Source of the DNA: Gordonia namibiensis NBRC 108229
Lineage (GTDB): Bacteria; Actinomycetota; Actinomycetes; Mycobacteriales; Mycobacteriaceae
Assembly (NCBI RefSeq): GCF_000298235.1
Contig: NZ_BAHE01000001.1
Span: 1 to 64,000 of the forward strand
DNA: 64,000 nucleotides
Reading direction: 5' to 3'
A program made the position numbers and the translations under genes. Below are positions 48,548-55,874 of this stretch, one piece after another. The notes beneath the pieces are model-generated. The model did no database searches, was not told the origin of the DNA, and saw only the letters and a list, made by a program, of their open reading frames with translations. Position 1 is the stretch's first letter. The number at the start of each line of letters is the position of its first letter.

Positions 48548-48892
48548 TCAGTGCGTGATGCCCTTGCGACGCTGCTTCAGCAGTTCGAGACGCTCGTTGA
48601 GGAGCACCTCGAGTTCTTCCTCGCTACGACGCTCGAGCAGCATGTCCCAGTGGGTGCGCGGCGGCTTCGTCTTCTTCTCCTCGGGCTCTGCGCCCTCGAG
48701 GATCGTGCCTTCCATGCCGTTCTTGCACGGCCACTTCGACGGCACCTCGGCGTCGTCGGCGAAGGGGACGTCGAAGATCTCACCGTTGTCGGTGCGGTAC
48801 TGGACGATGCGACGTGGCGCGAGGTCGTGGTCGCGATCGGTCTCGTAGCTCACCGCGCCGAGGCGGCTACCCCGAAGTACTCGATCTGCCAT
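48548..48892 (-). CDS. rbpA: RNA polymerase-binding protein RbpA
   Basis: The 114-residue actinobacterial transcription factor binds group I/II sigma factors and core polymerase and stabilises the open complex. It has the start MADRVLRGSRLGAVSYETDR, the RbpA core (about 25-70), the basic linker (KKTKPPRTHWDMLLERRS) and the C-terminal sigma-interaction helix (EEELEVLLNERLELLKQRRKG). The length fits the family (about 111-114). A GAGAGGAA site precedes the ATG. Possible -10 elements (TAGAAT, about 49018) lie farther upstream. Confidence 0.96.
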   Translation of the reverse strand: MADRVLRGSRLGAVSYETDRDHDLAPRRIVQYRTDNGEIFDVPFADDAEVPSKWPCKNGMEGTILEGAEPEEKKTKPPRTHWDMLLERRSEEELEVLLNERLELLKQRRKGITH

Positions 48893-49106
48893 GAAGGGTT
48901 CCTCTCAAAGCTTCGTCAGATTTCTCAGTTTGCCGGATCTATCAGCTGTGTTCACGCGGCGTTCACCTTCGAACGCAGCCAACTGAGTCGTCAACAGAAA
49001 CATTCTACGCGCATTCGCGGTGGTGGTCCGCCACCCGCCGACGACCCGTGTTGACTCGAGGCGACCGCCCGACGTGCCGTGCCGGTTTCGGAGCGTCCCA
49101 CCGGGG

Positions 49107-49112
49107 TACGGT
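49107..49112 (+). promoter_or_regulatory. leaderless-type -10 box (TACGGT)
   Basis: TACGGT lies seven bases before a GTG at 49120 and supports that codon as the start of the small cysteine-motif protein. Confidence 0.5.
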
Positions 49113-49119
49113 CTCCGAT

Positions 49120-49461
49120 GTGGAACAGGTCTCTCATCACCGGCGTCGCCCGTACAACTGTGCGTGGTGCGGGTCGATGATGGTCGACTCCGAACTCGGC
49201 CGGCACCGCAAGTACTGCAAGCGTTCGTGCAGGCAGCGCGCCTATGAGCAGAGAACGCTACTCGAGGGGACATCCATTCCCGCCGACGCCGTGATCCTGT
49301 CGGCCGCCGAGGCCGCCGATTTCGGCGATCGCATGTTCGCTCTGCGATGCGCGGCCGAGGACCTCGGCACCGCGGTCGCCGAGCGCGCCGATCATGACGT
49401 CCTGGCCGAGCTGACCGACACTCTGCTCGAACTCGCGAAGGAAGCCGAGAAGCTGCGGTGA
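49120..49461 (+). CDS. small protein with a C-x2-C...H-x3-C-x3-C motif, function unknown
   Basis: The 113-residue protein has an N-terminal cysteine/histidine cluster: CAWCG (about residues 13-17), then GRHRKYCKRSCRQRAYEQR (about 25-43). The spacing suggests a small zinc-binding nucleic-acid-binding module. The rest (about 55-113) is helical and acidic, ending ELAKEAEKLR. I do not recognise a named family with confidence. The GTG at 49120 is chosen from a TACGGT box seven bases upstream. Its stop overlaps the start of the DUF475 gene (GTGA), so the two are co-expressed. Confidence 0.7.
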   Translation: MEQVSHHRRRPYNCAWCGSMMVDSELGRHRKYCKRSCRQRAYEQRTLLEGTSIPADAVILSAAEAADFGDRMFALRCAAEDLGTAVAERADHDVLAELTDTLLELAKEAEKLR

Positions 49462-50555
49462 TCGCCCGCATCTTCGGTCTGTCCGCCGGCATCTCGGTGG
49501 TCGCGCTGGTCATCGCGTACCTCTACCTCGGTTGGACCGGGCTCGCGTTGTGCGCGATTCTCGGCGTGCTCGAGGTGTCGTTGTCCTTCGACAACGCCGT
49601 CATCAACGCGACGATCCTGGAGCGGATGTCCGCGTTCTGGCAGCGCATGTTCCTGACCGTGGGTGTGCTCATCGCCGTCTTCGGCATGCGCCTGCTCTTC
49701 CCGTTGATGATCGTCTGGATCACCGGCGGCTTGAACCCGGCCGAGGCGCTGCGACTCGCCACCAACCCTCCGCCCGACGGGCAGGCCTACTTCGCCGACG
49801 GCCAACCCAGTTACGAGACGATCCTGACCGAGGCGCATCCGCAGATCGCCGCATTCGGCGGGATGTTCCTCTTGCTGCTGTTCCTCAATTTCGTGCTGAC
49901 CGAGCGCGAGCGCACCTGGCTGACGTGGCTCGAACGTCCGCTGGCCAAGATCGGCAAGCTCGACCAGCTACCCGTCGTACTCGCATCTGTCGCGCTCGTG
50001 CTCTGTGCCGAGTTCCTTGCCGCCGACGACATCCGGGCCACCGTCCTGATCGCCGGGATCCTCGGCATGGTCACCTACATCACCGTTGACGGACTCAGCT
50101 CGCTGTTCATGTCCGACGGCCCGGAACACGACGAACCCGGTCCGACCCGAGCGACCAAGGCGACCGGCAAAGCCGCGTTCTTCCTCTTCCTCTACCTCGA
50201 GGTGCTCGACGCGTCGTTCTCCTTCGACGGCGTGATCGGGGCCTTCGCGATCACCTCGGATCCGATCATCATCGCTCTCGGCCTCGGTTTCATCGGCGCG
50301 ATGTTCGTCCGGTCCATCACGATCTATCTCGTGCGTCAGGGCACGCTGGGGGAGTACCGGTACCTCGAACACGGGGCGCACTGGGCGATCGGCGCACTGG
50401 CCGTCATCCTCCTTCTGGGCGTGAAGTATCACATCGACGAGGTCGTCACCGGCCTCGTCGGAGTGGCGTTCATAGGCGCCTCTCTCGCGAGCAGCATCCG
50501 GGCGAACCGACGCGATTCACGACGTTCCGACACCCCGTCCTCGGTGAACGCCTGA
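49458..50555 (+). CDS. DUF475 (TerC-superfamily) integral membrane protein
   Basis: The 365-residue protein has about eight to nine membrane helices and the two TerC-like acidic intramembrane signatures: EVSLSFDNAVINATIL (about 36-51) and EVLDASFSFDGVIGAFAIT (about 248-266). TerC-family proteins are linked to metal-ion (Mn2+) export and tellurite resistance; a metal-transport role is inferred. The GTG start overlaps the stop of the small Cys-motif gene, an unusual partner. A CCGGGAGCTCCCGG palindrome (50563-50576) follows the stop and may terminate transcription. Confidence 0.88.
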   Translation: MIARIFGLSAGISVVALVIAYLYLGWTGLALCAILGVLEVSLSFDNAVINATILERMSAFWQRMFLTVGVLIAVFGMRLLFPLMIVWITGGLNPAEALRLATNPPPDGQAYFADGQPSYETILTEAHPQIAAFGGMFLLLLFLNFVLTERERTWLTWLERPLAKIGKLDQLPVVLASVALVLCAEFLAADDIRATVLIAGILGMVTYITVDGLSSLFMSDGPEHDEPGPTRATKATGKAAFFLFLYLEVLDASFSFDGVIGAFAITSDPIIIALGLGFIGAMFVRSITIYLVRQGTLGEYRYLEHGAHWAIGALAVILLLGVKYHIDEVVTGLVGVAFIGASLASSIRANRRDSRRSDTPSSVNA

Positions 50556-50562
50556 GGGCCTT

Positions 50563-50576
50563 CCGGGAGCTCCCGG
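50563..50576 (+). terminator. palindrome after the DUF475 gene
   Basis: CCGGGAGCTCCCGG is a perfect 14-base palindrome eight bases after the stop codon. The following region to 50767 also holds CTGTCG-GA-CGACAG (50646-50659) and no evident gene. Confidence 0.45.
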
Positions 50577-50767
50577 CGGGAATTCATGACCTTCCGGTGA
50601 ACGTTGTGAGACACATTCGAATCACCCTGGGTCACTTGCTCCCAACTGTCGGACGACAGGTGTACAAAGGACGACGGCGGTGACATCCGTCACGCACAAA
50701 TCGAGACTTTTCTCAGCCGGACGCCGTGTGCCGGCGCGATGCGGAACAGAACATAGTTGGAGGTGGA

Positions 50768-50989
50768 ATGAACGACAGGCAGCAGCAGATGATCCAGTTC
50801 GAGAAGCACTGGTACCCGTTGGGAGGTGGGTCGTCGAAGCAGATCATCGAGGAATTCGGGCTGTCTGATCGGGACTTCTTCGCTGAGCTCAACCGGATCG
50901 TCGACGCCGATCCGCCGGAGGCCTTGAGCGCCGCCGAGCTCCGCCGTATGCGTGAGGTCATCCGCCGTCGTCTGTGGATGGCGCGCTAG
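50768..50989 (+). CDS. DUF3263 small protein
   Basis: The 73-residue protein matches the DUF3263 family of actinobacteria: an opening MIQFEKHWYPLGGGSSKQIIEEFGLSDRDFFAELNRIVD, then a basic helix AELRRMREVIRRRLWMAR. The central part looks like a helix-turn-helix, so DNA binding is possible, but no function is established. A good GGAGGTGG ribosome site lies just before the ATG at 50768, with a CATAGT -10-like box upstream (50749-50754). It stands alone between palindrome-rich intergenic DNA and the next small gene. Confidence 0.85.
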   Translation: MNDRQQQMIQFEKHWYPLGGGSSKQIIEEFGLSDRDFFAELNRIVDADPPEALSAAELRRMREVIRRRLWMAR

Positions 50990-51031
50990 TCGCGCACCGG
51001 GCGCGATTCTGCCGACGATCCGCGGTGAGGG

Positions 51032-51037
51032 GATAAT
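51032..51037 (+). promoter_or_regulatory. leaderless-type -10 box (GATAAT)
   Basis: GATAAT lies six bases before the GTG at 51044 and is one of the strongest -10 matches in the window. Confidence 0.6.
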
Positions 51038-51043
51038 CGACCC

Positions 51044-51373
51044 GTGCCCTTCTCCGACGACGATCTCGAATCGTTCTACCGCGAGATCGAGGCACGTACG
51101 GCTTTCCACGAGCTGATGCACACCCGTCCCGCTCGACGGCCGGAGCGCCGGATCGAGGCGGCACAGTGTCCGACACCTGACAAGCTTCCCTTCTCGTCGC
51201 CGGCCGACGCGCTCGACGGCATCGATCGCATCAAGCGGCGAGCATTGGGAACGCTGTCTCTGCGCTACTACGAGTGCACGTGCGGCGCCTGGCACATCAC
51301 CAGTTCGGCACCGCTGACGTATCGACCCGCCCCGCCCACCCCGCGCCGGCGAAAGGGTAAGAAGAAGCGGTGA
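51044..51373 (+). CDS. hypothetical protein with CTCGAWH motif
   Basis: The 109-residue protein has a conserved-looking YYECTCGAWHITS stretch (about 75-87) of the kind seen in many small actinobacterial and phage proteins. The cysteine pair and histidine could bind a metal. The C-terminus is very basic (RRRKGKKKR). No function is known. The GTG start follows a GATAAT box by six bases. The stop overlaps the start of the VOC protein (GTGA), so the two are translated together. Confidence 0.7.
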   Translation: MPFSDDDLESFYREIEARTAFHELMHTRPARRPERRIEAAQCPTPDKLPFSSPADALDGIDRIKRRALGTLSLRYYECTCGAWHITSSAPLTYRPAPPTPRRRKGKKKR

Positions 51374-52101
51374 TCCCGCCGACTCCGTTCCCGACCGCGA
51401 TCGTCGAACTCGCCTGCGCCGACCCTGCACTCGCCGCCCGTACGCACGAGACCCTTCTCGGTTTATCCGGGGCGCCCGATGCCGCTTCGTCGGTGGTGGT
51501 CGGCAACACCGAGCTCCGGTTGCGCCGGGCGCCCGTCGAAGAGGGTGACGCGGACGCCGGCCATCGCGTGTACTTCGCGGTCGACGACGTCGCGGCGATG
51601 CACCGGCTGCTGACCCGACGCGGCTTCCCGGTCGTCGAGTCGACTGTCGGGGTGATCGGGGAGTCCACGCCACTCGGTGTCGCCGCCCGCGAGGCCGTGG
51701 GGGAGTCGGCGCATGCCGGCGATGTGACCGGGATGGACCACCTCGTTTTCACCTGCGACAACCGCGATCAGGCGGTCGCGCTGTTCGGTGGCGTCTTCGG
51801 CTTGGACTTCCGCCTCGACCAGCCGATCGGCGACAACGCACGGCAACTGTTCTTCCGGGCCGGCGACCTCATCATCGAGGTCGTCACCGCGGTGACCTCG
51901 CCCGAACCGCCGACACCTGCCGCGACCTCGCTGTGGGGTGTCGCCTGGCGGTCCGCCGACGTCGAGGCGACCCACGCGCGTCTGTCCTCGGCGGGCCTGG
52001 ACCTCAGCGAGATCCGCACCGGCCGCAAGAAGGGCACCCGCATCTTCACCGTCCGCGAGCGGGCTCTCGGCACCCGCACGGTCATCATCGGCCCTGCCTG
52101 A
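51370..52101 (+). CDS. VOC (glyoxalase/dioxygenase fold) family protein
   Basis: The 243-residue protein has two VOC modules of paired beta-alpha-beta-beta-beta units (about 5-110 and 118-243). The second has MDHLVFTCDNRDQAVALFGGVFGLDF and LFFRAGDLIIEVVTAV, typical of glyoxalase/bleomycin-resistance proteins. The metal-ligand residues (for example His119 and Glu in LIIEVV) may be present. The reaction is unknown. It follows the small CTCGAWH protein with a four-base overlap. A 43-bp tandem repeat begins 26 bases after the stop. Confidence 0.82.
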   Translation: MIPPTPFPTAIVELACADPALAARTHETLLGLSGAPDAASSVVVGNTELRLRRAPVEEGDADAGHRVYFAVDDVAAMHRLLTRRGFPVVESTVGVIGESTPLGVAAREAVGESAHAGDVTGMDHLVFTCDNRDQAVALFGGVFGLDFRLDQPIGDNARQLFFRAGDLIIEVVTAVTSPEPPTPAATSLWGVAWRSADVEATHARLSSAGLDLSEIRTGRKKGTRIFTVRERALGTRTVIIGPA

Positions 52102-52126
52102 GCAGGAAAACCCTGCCTCCCGGTTG

Positions 52127-52255
52127 GTTGTGATCTGCCTTCACGCCGATCGGTCGTGCCTCGCCGCCGGTTGTGATCTGCCTTCTCGCCGGTCGGTCGT
52201 GCCTCGCCGCCGGTTGTGATCTGCCTTCTCGCCGGTCGGTCGTGCCTCCCCGCCG
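52127..52255 (+). repeat. 43-bp tandem repeat, three copies
   Basis: Units begin at 52127, 52170 and 52213 with GTTGTGATCTGCC, each 43 bases long with only a few differences (for example TTCACGCCGAT against TTCTCGCCGGT). The fourth position (52256) switches to a family 3 repeat element, also 43 bases long. The tract is non-coding and lies downstream of the VOC gene. Confidence 0.9.
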
Positions 52256-52297
52256 GTTGAGTAGGCGAGGAGCGCAGCGACGAGCCGTATCGAAACC
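52255..52297 (+). repeat. dispersed repeat, family 3 (copy 1)
   Basis: A 43-base element runs from GGTTGAGTAGGCGAGGAGCG through CAGCGACGAGCC to GTATCGAAACC, with inverted ends GGTT/AACC. Related copies lie at 53356-53394 (partial) and 53400-53447. It sits in the gap upstream of the MpaB-family gene. Confidence 0.8.
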
Positions 52298-52375
52298 TGG
52301 GTTTCCAACAGCTCCTGCGGTAATCTGACTACAAATGTTGTCGAAATAGCTTTCGAAAGCCATGTTGGGGGCATC

Positions 52376-53347
52376 ATGACCGCGGTACACGACGAACCGA
52401 CGACCGCCGATCCCGAGGACACCGACCGCCTCATCAACCACCGCGACGACGAGATCGAGCTGATCCCGCCCGATTCGCTCACCGCGCAGCTCACCGGTCT
52501 CTACACGTTCCTGCCGATCAACGGCGCGGCGTTCGTGATGCAGGTGATGCACCCGGTGATCGGCGATGTCGTCGGCAAGTACTCGGTGTTCCGTACGGAT
52601 CCGGTCGGGCGCGCGATCCGGTCCGCCGACTCGGTGCTGCGCTGGACCTACGGCGGTCAGGAAGCCATCGCCGAGGGACACCGCCTGCGTAAGCTGCATC
52701 AGCCGCTGCAGATGCGCAACGCCGACGGTAAGCACATCAGCGCGCTCAACCCCGAGGCTTACGCATGGGTCATCGCGACCGCGTTTCCGACGATGACCAC
52801 CGCCGCGCCGCTCGTCCTCGGCCGTGAGTTCACGCTCGAAGAGCGCAAAGAGCTGCTGCGCGACAACCGTCGCATCGCCAAGATCGTGCAGGTCCCGATG
52901 AAGGGATACCCCGAGACCCTCGAGGAGTTCGACGAGTACTTCGACGACTTCATCGAGAACAAACTGACCCGCCATCCAGTGGCGATCGAGCTCATCGAGC
53001 AGATGCGCGCCGCCCCGCCGGTGCCGAAGACCGTTCCCAAAGTGCTGCGCCCGGCCGTGAAGAAGGTCGCCGCCGCCGCGTCGGTCCCGTTCCAGGACTT
53101 CAACTACCTCACCACCGTCGGTGTCATGGACCCGCGCGTGCGCGAGATCCTCGGCCTGACGTGGACCGACGAGGAGCAGCGCCACCTCGAGAAGATCCAC
53201 CGCCGCCTGCGGTTCGCCTACCGCACCCTGCCCGAGCGTGCGACCTACTTCCCGCTGGCCTACCACGCCCGTCGCCACCACGACGCGATCCGGGCCATGA
53301 AGAAGCGCGAGAAGCAGAGCGCCGCTTACAAATACGCCGCCAAGTGA
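52376..53347 (+). CDS. oxygenase MpaB-family (DUF2236) protein
   Basis: The 323-residue protein belongs to the DUF2236 family, which includes the fungal oxygenase MpaB and the rubber-cleaving latex-clearing protein. Conserved stretches are MQVMHPVIGDVVGKYSVFRTDPVGRAIRSADSVLRW (about 45-80) and AEGHRLRKLHQPL (about 96-108), whose histidines are candidate heme ligands. There is no clear signal peptide, so it is probably cytosolic. The substrate is unknown. A GGGGGCATC stretch precedes the ATG at 52376, and family 3 repeats flank the gene on both sides. Confidence 0.82.
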   Translation: MTAVHDEPTTADPEDTDRLINHRDDEIELIPPDSLTAQLTGLYTFLPINGAAFVMQVMHPVIGDVVGKYSVFRTDPVGRAIRSADSVLRWTYGGQEAIAEGHRLRKLHQPLQMRNADGKHISALNPEAYAWVIATAFPTMTTAAPLVLGREFTLEERKELLRDNRRIAKIVQVPMKGYPETLEEFDEYFDDFIENKLTRHPVAIELIEQMRAAPPVPKTVPKVLRPAVKKVAAAASVPFQDFNYLTTVGVMDPRVREILGLTWTDEEQRHLEKIHRRLRFAYRTLPERATYFPLAYHARRHHDAIRAMKKREKQSAAYKYAAK

Positions 53348-53355
53348 CCATCTCG

Positions 53356-53447
53356 TTGGTTGATCAGGTGAGGAGCGCTGGCGGCGAGCTGTCCGTCTGC
53401 TGGTTGAGTAGGTGAGGAGCGCTAGCGACGAGCTGTATCGAAACCAG
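53356..53447 (+). repeat. dispersed repeat, family 3 (two tandem copies)
   Basis: A partial copy (53356-53394, TTGGTTGATCAGGTGAGGAG onward) is followed by a full one (53400-53447) that begins CTGGTTGAGTAGGTGAGG and ends TATCGAAACCAG, with inverted ends CTGGTT/AACCAG. The stretch fills the gap between the convergent MpaB-family and FAD-oxidoreductase genes. Confidence 0.8.
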
Positions 53448-53460
53448 CTCTCTACCCGCG

Positions 53461-54576
53461 CTATTCACCCAACAACCCGACCACATACTCACCGATCGCC
53501 AGGCACGAGGTGATCCCCGGCGATTCGATGCCGAACAGGTTGACCAGCCCGGCGACGCCGTGTGTGGCCGGCCCGTGGATGACGAAGTCGGTGCCCGCTT
53601 CGCCTGGTCCGCTGGTCTTCGGTCGGATGCCTGCGTATGCGGGAGTCAGCGTCCCCGAGGGCAACCCGGGCCAGTAGCGGCGGATCGAGGTCTCGAAGTC
53701 GGACAGTCGTGTCTCGTCGACTGAGTAGTCGAGCTCCCCACCGTCGGACCCACCGTCCAGCCACTCCACGTCGGGCCCGAACCGTGCCGCGCCGACGAGG
53801 TCCATGGTGAAGTGCACGCCGAGTCCGCCATCGACCGGCACCGGGTAGACCAGGTGCTCGAATGGTGCTCGGGCACCGGACAATCCGAAGTAGTTGCCCT
53901 TCGCCAGGTGTCGCGGCGGGATCGGAGCGTTGAACCCGTCCAGGGAGCGGGCAACGTCCCACGCGCCCAATCCGGCGCAGTTCACAAGAACACGCGCCGA
54001 CGCCGAGCCACCCTCAGCGGTGTCGACCGTGACTCCACCACCGTCGACGCGCCCGCCGATCACCCTGCTGCGCAACGCCACTGCGCCACCGGAGGACTCG
54101 AGATCGCGTCGCAGCGTGCTGACCACCCCGTCGACGTCGACGATCCCGGTCGACGGTGACAGCAGCGCAGCCACGCCGTGCACATCCGGCTCCAACTCAT
54201 GGAGTTCGACGCTGTCGATCCGTCGCAGGTCGTCGACACCGTTCGTGAGCCCGTGCCGTAGCAGGGCGTCAAGACGGTCCGTCTGGGCGTCGTCGGCGGC
54301 CACGATCAGCTTTCCGGGGCGACGCCAGGAGACGCCGTGCTCGTCGCAGTATCGGGTGAGGAGCTTGCGTCCCTGCACGCACAACCGAGCTTTCAGGCTG
54401 CCTTCGGGATAGTAGATACCGGCGTGGATGACCTCCGAACTCCGCGAGGTGGTCTGCGTACCGACCGCGTCGGCGGCCTCGAGGACGATGACCTCGCGCC
54501 CGGTCGACGCCAGCGCGCGGGCCACGGCCAGCCCCACGATGCCACCGCCCACCACCAGGCAATCGGTCCGTTCCAC
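53461..54576 (-). CDS. FAD-dependent oxidoreductase (DAO family, L-2-hydroxyglutarate oxidase-like)
   Basis: The 371-residue protein begins with the FAD-binding CLVVGGGIVGLAVARALASTGREVIVLE (about 5-32). It also has SSEVIHAGIYYPEGSLKARLCVQGR (about 46-70), a signature of the LhgO/L-2-hydroxyglutarate dehydrogenase group, and FGIESPGITSCLAIGEYV at the end. It probably oxidises a 2-hydroxy acid; the identity of the substrate is not proven. A GAAGGGAG site precedes the GTG at 54576. It is divergent from the nucleotidyltransferase gene. Confidence 0.85.
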   Translation of the reverse strand: MERTDCLVVGGGIVGLAVARALASTGREVIVLEAADAVGTQTTSRSSEVIHAGIYYPEGSLKARLCVQGRKLLTRYCDEHGVSWRRPGKLIVAADDAQTDRLDALLRHGLTNGVDDLRRIDSVELHELEPDVHGVAALLSPSTGIVDVDGVVSTLRRDLESSGGAVALRSRVIGGRVDGGGVTVDTAEGGSASARVLVNCAGLGAWDVARSLDGFNAPIPPRHLAKGNYFGLSGARAPFEHLVYPVPVDGGLGVHFTMDLVGAARFGPDVEWLDGGSDGGELDYSVDETRLSDFETSIRRYWPGLPSGTLTPAYAGIRPKTSGPGEAGTDFVIHGPATHGVAGLVNLFGIESPGITSCLAIGEYVVGLLGE

Positions 54577-54644
54577 CGGGTTCTCCCTTCTCGTCGCGGA
54601 TCAATCATCTCGGTACGGGTCACGTTCTCGGGCACACTGGGCTG

Positions 54645-55874
54645 ATGCGGCACTCTGATGTTCTCGCGATCGTGCAGGCCGGTGGGCGTGGTTCCCGGAT
54701 GGAGGTGCTGACCGATCGGCGGGCCAAACCGGCGTTGCCGTTCGCGGGGAACTATCAGCTCATCGACTTCCCGCTGTCCAACCTGCACCACAGTCACGTC
54801 GATGACGTCTGGCTCTGTGTCCAGTACGAGGCGGAGACGTTGACCCAATTGGTCGCCGGTGGGCGCCCCTGGGACCTCGACCGCACCAGCGGCGGGCTGC
54901 GGATCGTCATGCCCGAGCAGACCGACGCGCCGGAGACCGAGGACGGTTTCGCCACCGGCAACGCCGACCTGCTCTACCGGATCCGCGACCGCATCGCCGA
55001 ACACGGTCCGGCCGAGGTGATCGTCATGAGCGCCGACCACGTCTACGACTTCGACTTCCGGGACGCGCTCGACACCCACCGCAACCGCGGCGCCGAATGC
55101 ACCATCGTCACCACGACCTGTTCGCTGGAGGAGGCGTCCCAGCACGCCACCGTCACCTCGCGTCGCGACGGCACCGTCCGCGAGTTCCGCTACAAACCCG
55201 ACCGGGCGACCACTCGCACGATCGCCACCGAGATCTTCATCTACAACCCGCAGGTGCTCATCGAAGGACTCGAAAACCTGGCGAGCGAGACGACGGTCGG
55301 TGCGGCCGAGGACGACACGGGCCTTGGCGACTTCGGGGAACACCTCGTGCCCTGGTTCATCGACCGCGGAAAGACGGTCGCGCACGCGATGCAGGGATAC
55401 TGGATCGACGCCGGGCGCCCGGAGACCTACCTGCAAGCCCACCGAGACCTGATCGACGGCAAGATCGACGTCTTCCGCGCCGAGCGACCGGTCCTGACGA
55501 ATCAGCCGCAACGCGCCGCAGCCCGTATCGAAGCCGGGGCCGTCGTCGAGGACAGCCTCGTCAGCAGCGGCGCCCACGTGCGCGGAACCGTTCGACGAAG
55601 CGTCCTCGGACCGGGCGTCGTCGTCGAGAAGGGGGCCACCGTCGTCGACTCGGTCATCTTCGGTGACACCGTCATCGGCGCCGGCGCGACCGTCGCCTGG
55701 TCGATCCTCGATGAACGTGTCCGGGTGGGGCCGCGGGCCACGATCGGTGGCCATCCCCGAACCCGGCCGGTGCCGACCGAGAAGATCACCCTCATCGGGA
55801 TGGACACCCAGATCCAGCGGGGGGCCAAGGTGCCTCTCGGCGACCGCGTCGAATGTCACCGTCGCATTCGCTGA
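54645..55874 (+). CDS. GlgC-like sugar nucleotidyltransferase (glucose-1-phosphate adenylyltransferase family)
   Basis: The 409-residue protein has a nucleotidyltransferase domain (about 1-260) with AIVQAGGRGSRMEVLTDRRAKPALPF and MSADHVYDFDF, and a C-terminal left-handed beta-helix of hexapeptide repeats (about 290-370). It resembles ADP-glucose pyrophosphorylase but departs from mycobacterial GlgC at several motifs (for example VQAGGRGSRM in place of VLAGGEGKRL). It may be a paralogue with another nucleotide or sugar. It overlaps the following phosphohexomutase gene by 22 bases, pointing to a joint pathway. Confidence 0.8.
   Translation: MRHSDVLAIVQAGGRGSRMEVLTDRRAKPALPFAGNYQLIDFPLSNLHHSHVDDVWLCVQYEAETLTQLVAGGRPWDLDRTSGGLRIVMPEQTDAPETEDGFATGNADLLYRIRDRIAEHGPAEVIVMSADHVYDFDFRDALDTHRNRGAECTIVTTTCSLEEASQHATVTSRRDGTVREFRYKPDRATTRTIATEIFIYNPQVLIEGLENLASETTVGAAEDDTGLGDFGEHLVPWFIDRGKTVAHAMQGYWIDAGRPETYLQAHRDLIDGKIDVFRAERPVLTNQPQRAAARIEAGAVVEDSLVSSGAHVRGTVRRSVLGPGVVVEKGATVVDSVIFGDTVIGAGATVAWSILDERVRVGPRATIGGHPRTRPVPTEKITLIGMDTQIQRGAKVPLGDRVECHRRIR

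Noticed and set aside
48786-48794. TTGTCGGTG inside rbpA
   Set aside because: It encodes conserved RbpA residues on the opposite strand and has no suitable -10 or downstream gene.
50590-50660. Possible tRNA T-loop (ATTCGAATC at about 50604)
   Set aside because: No acceptor, D or anticodon stems can be drawn around it.
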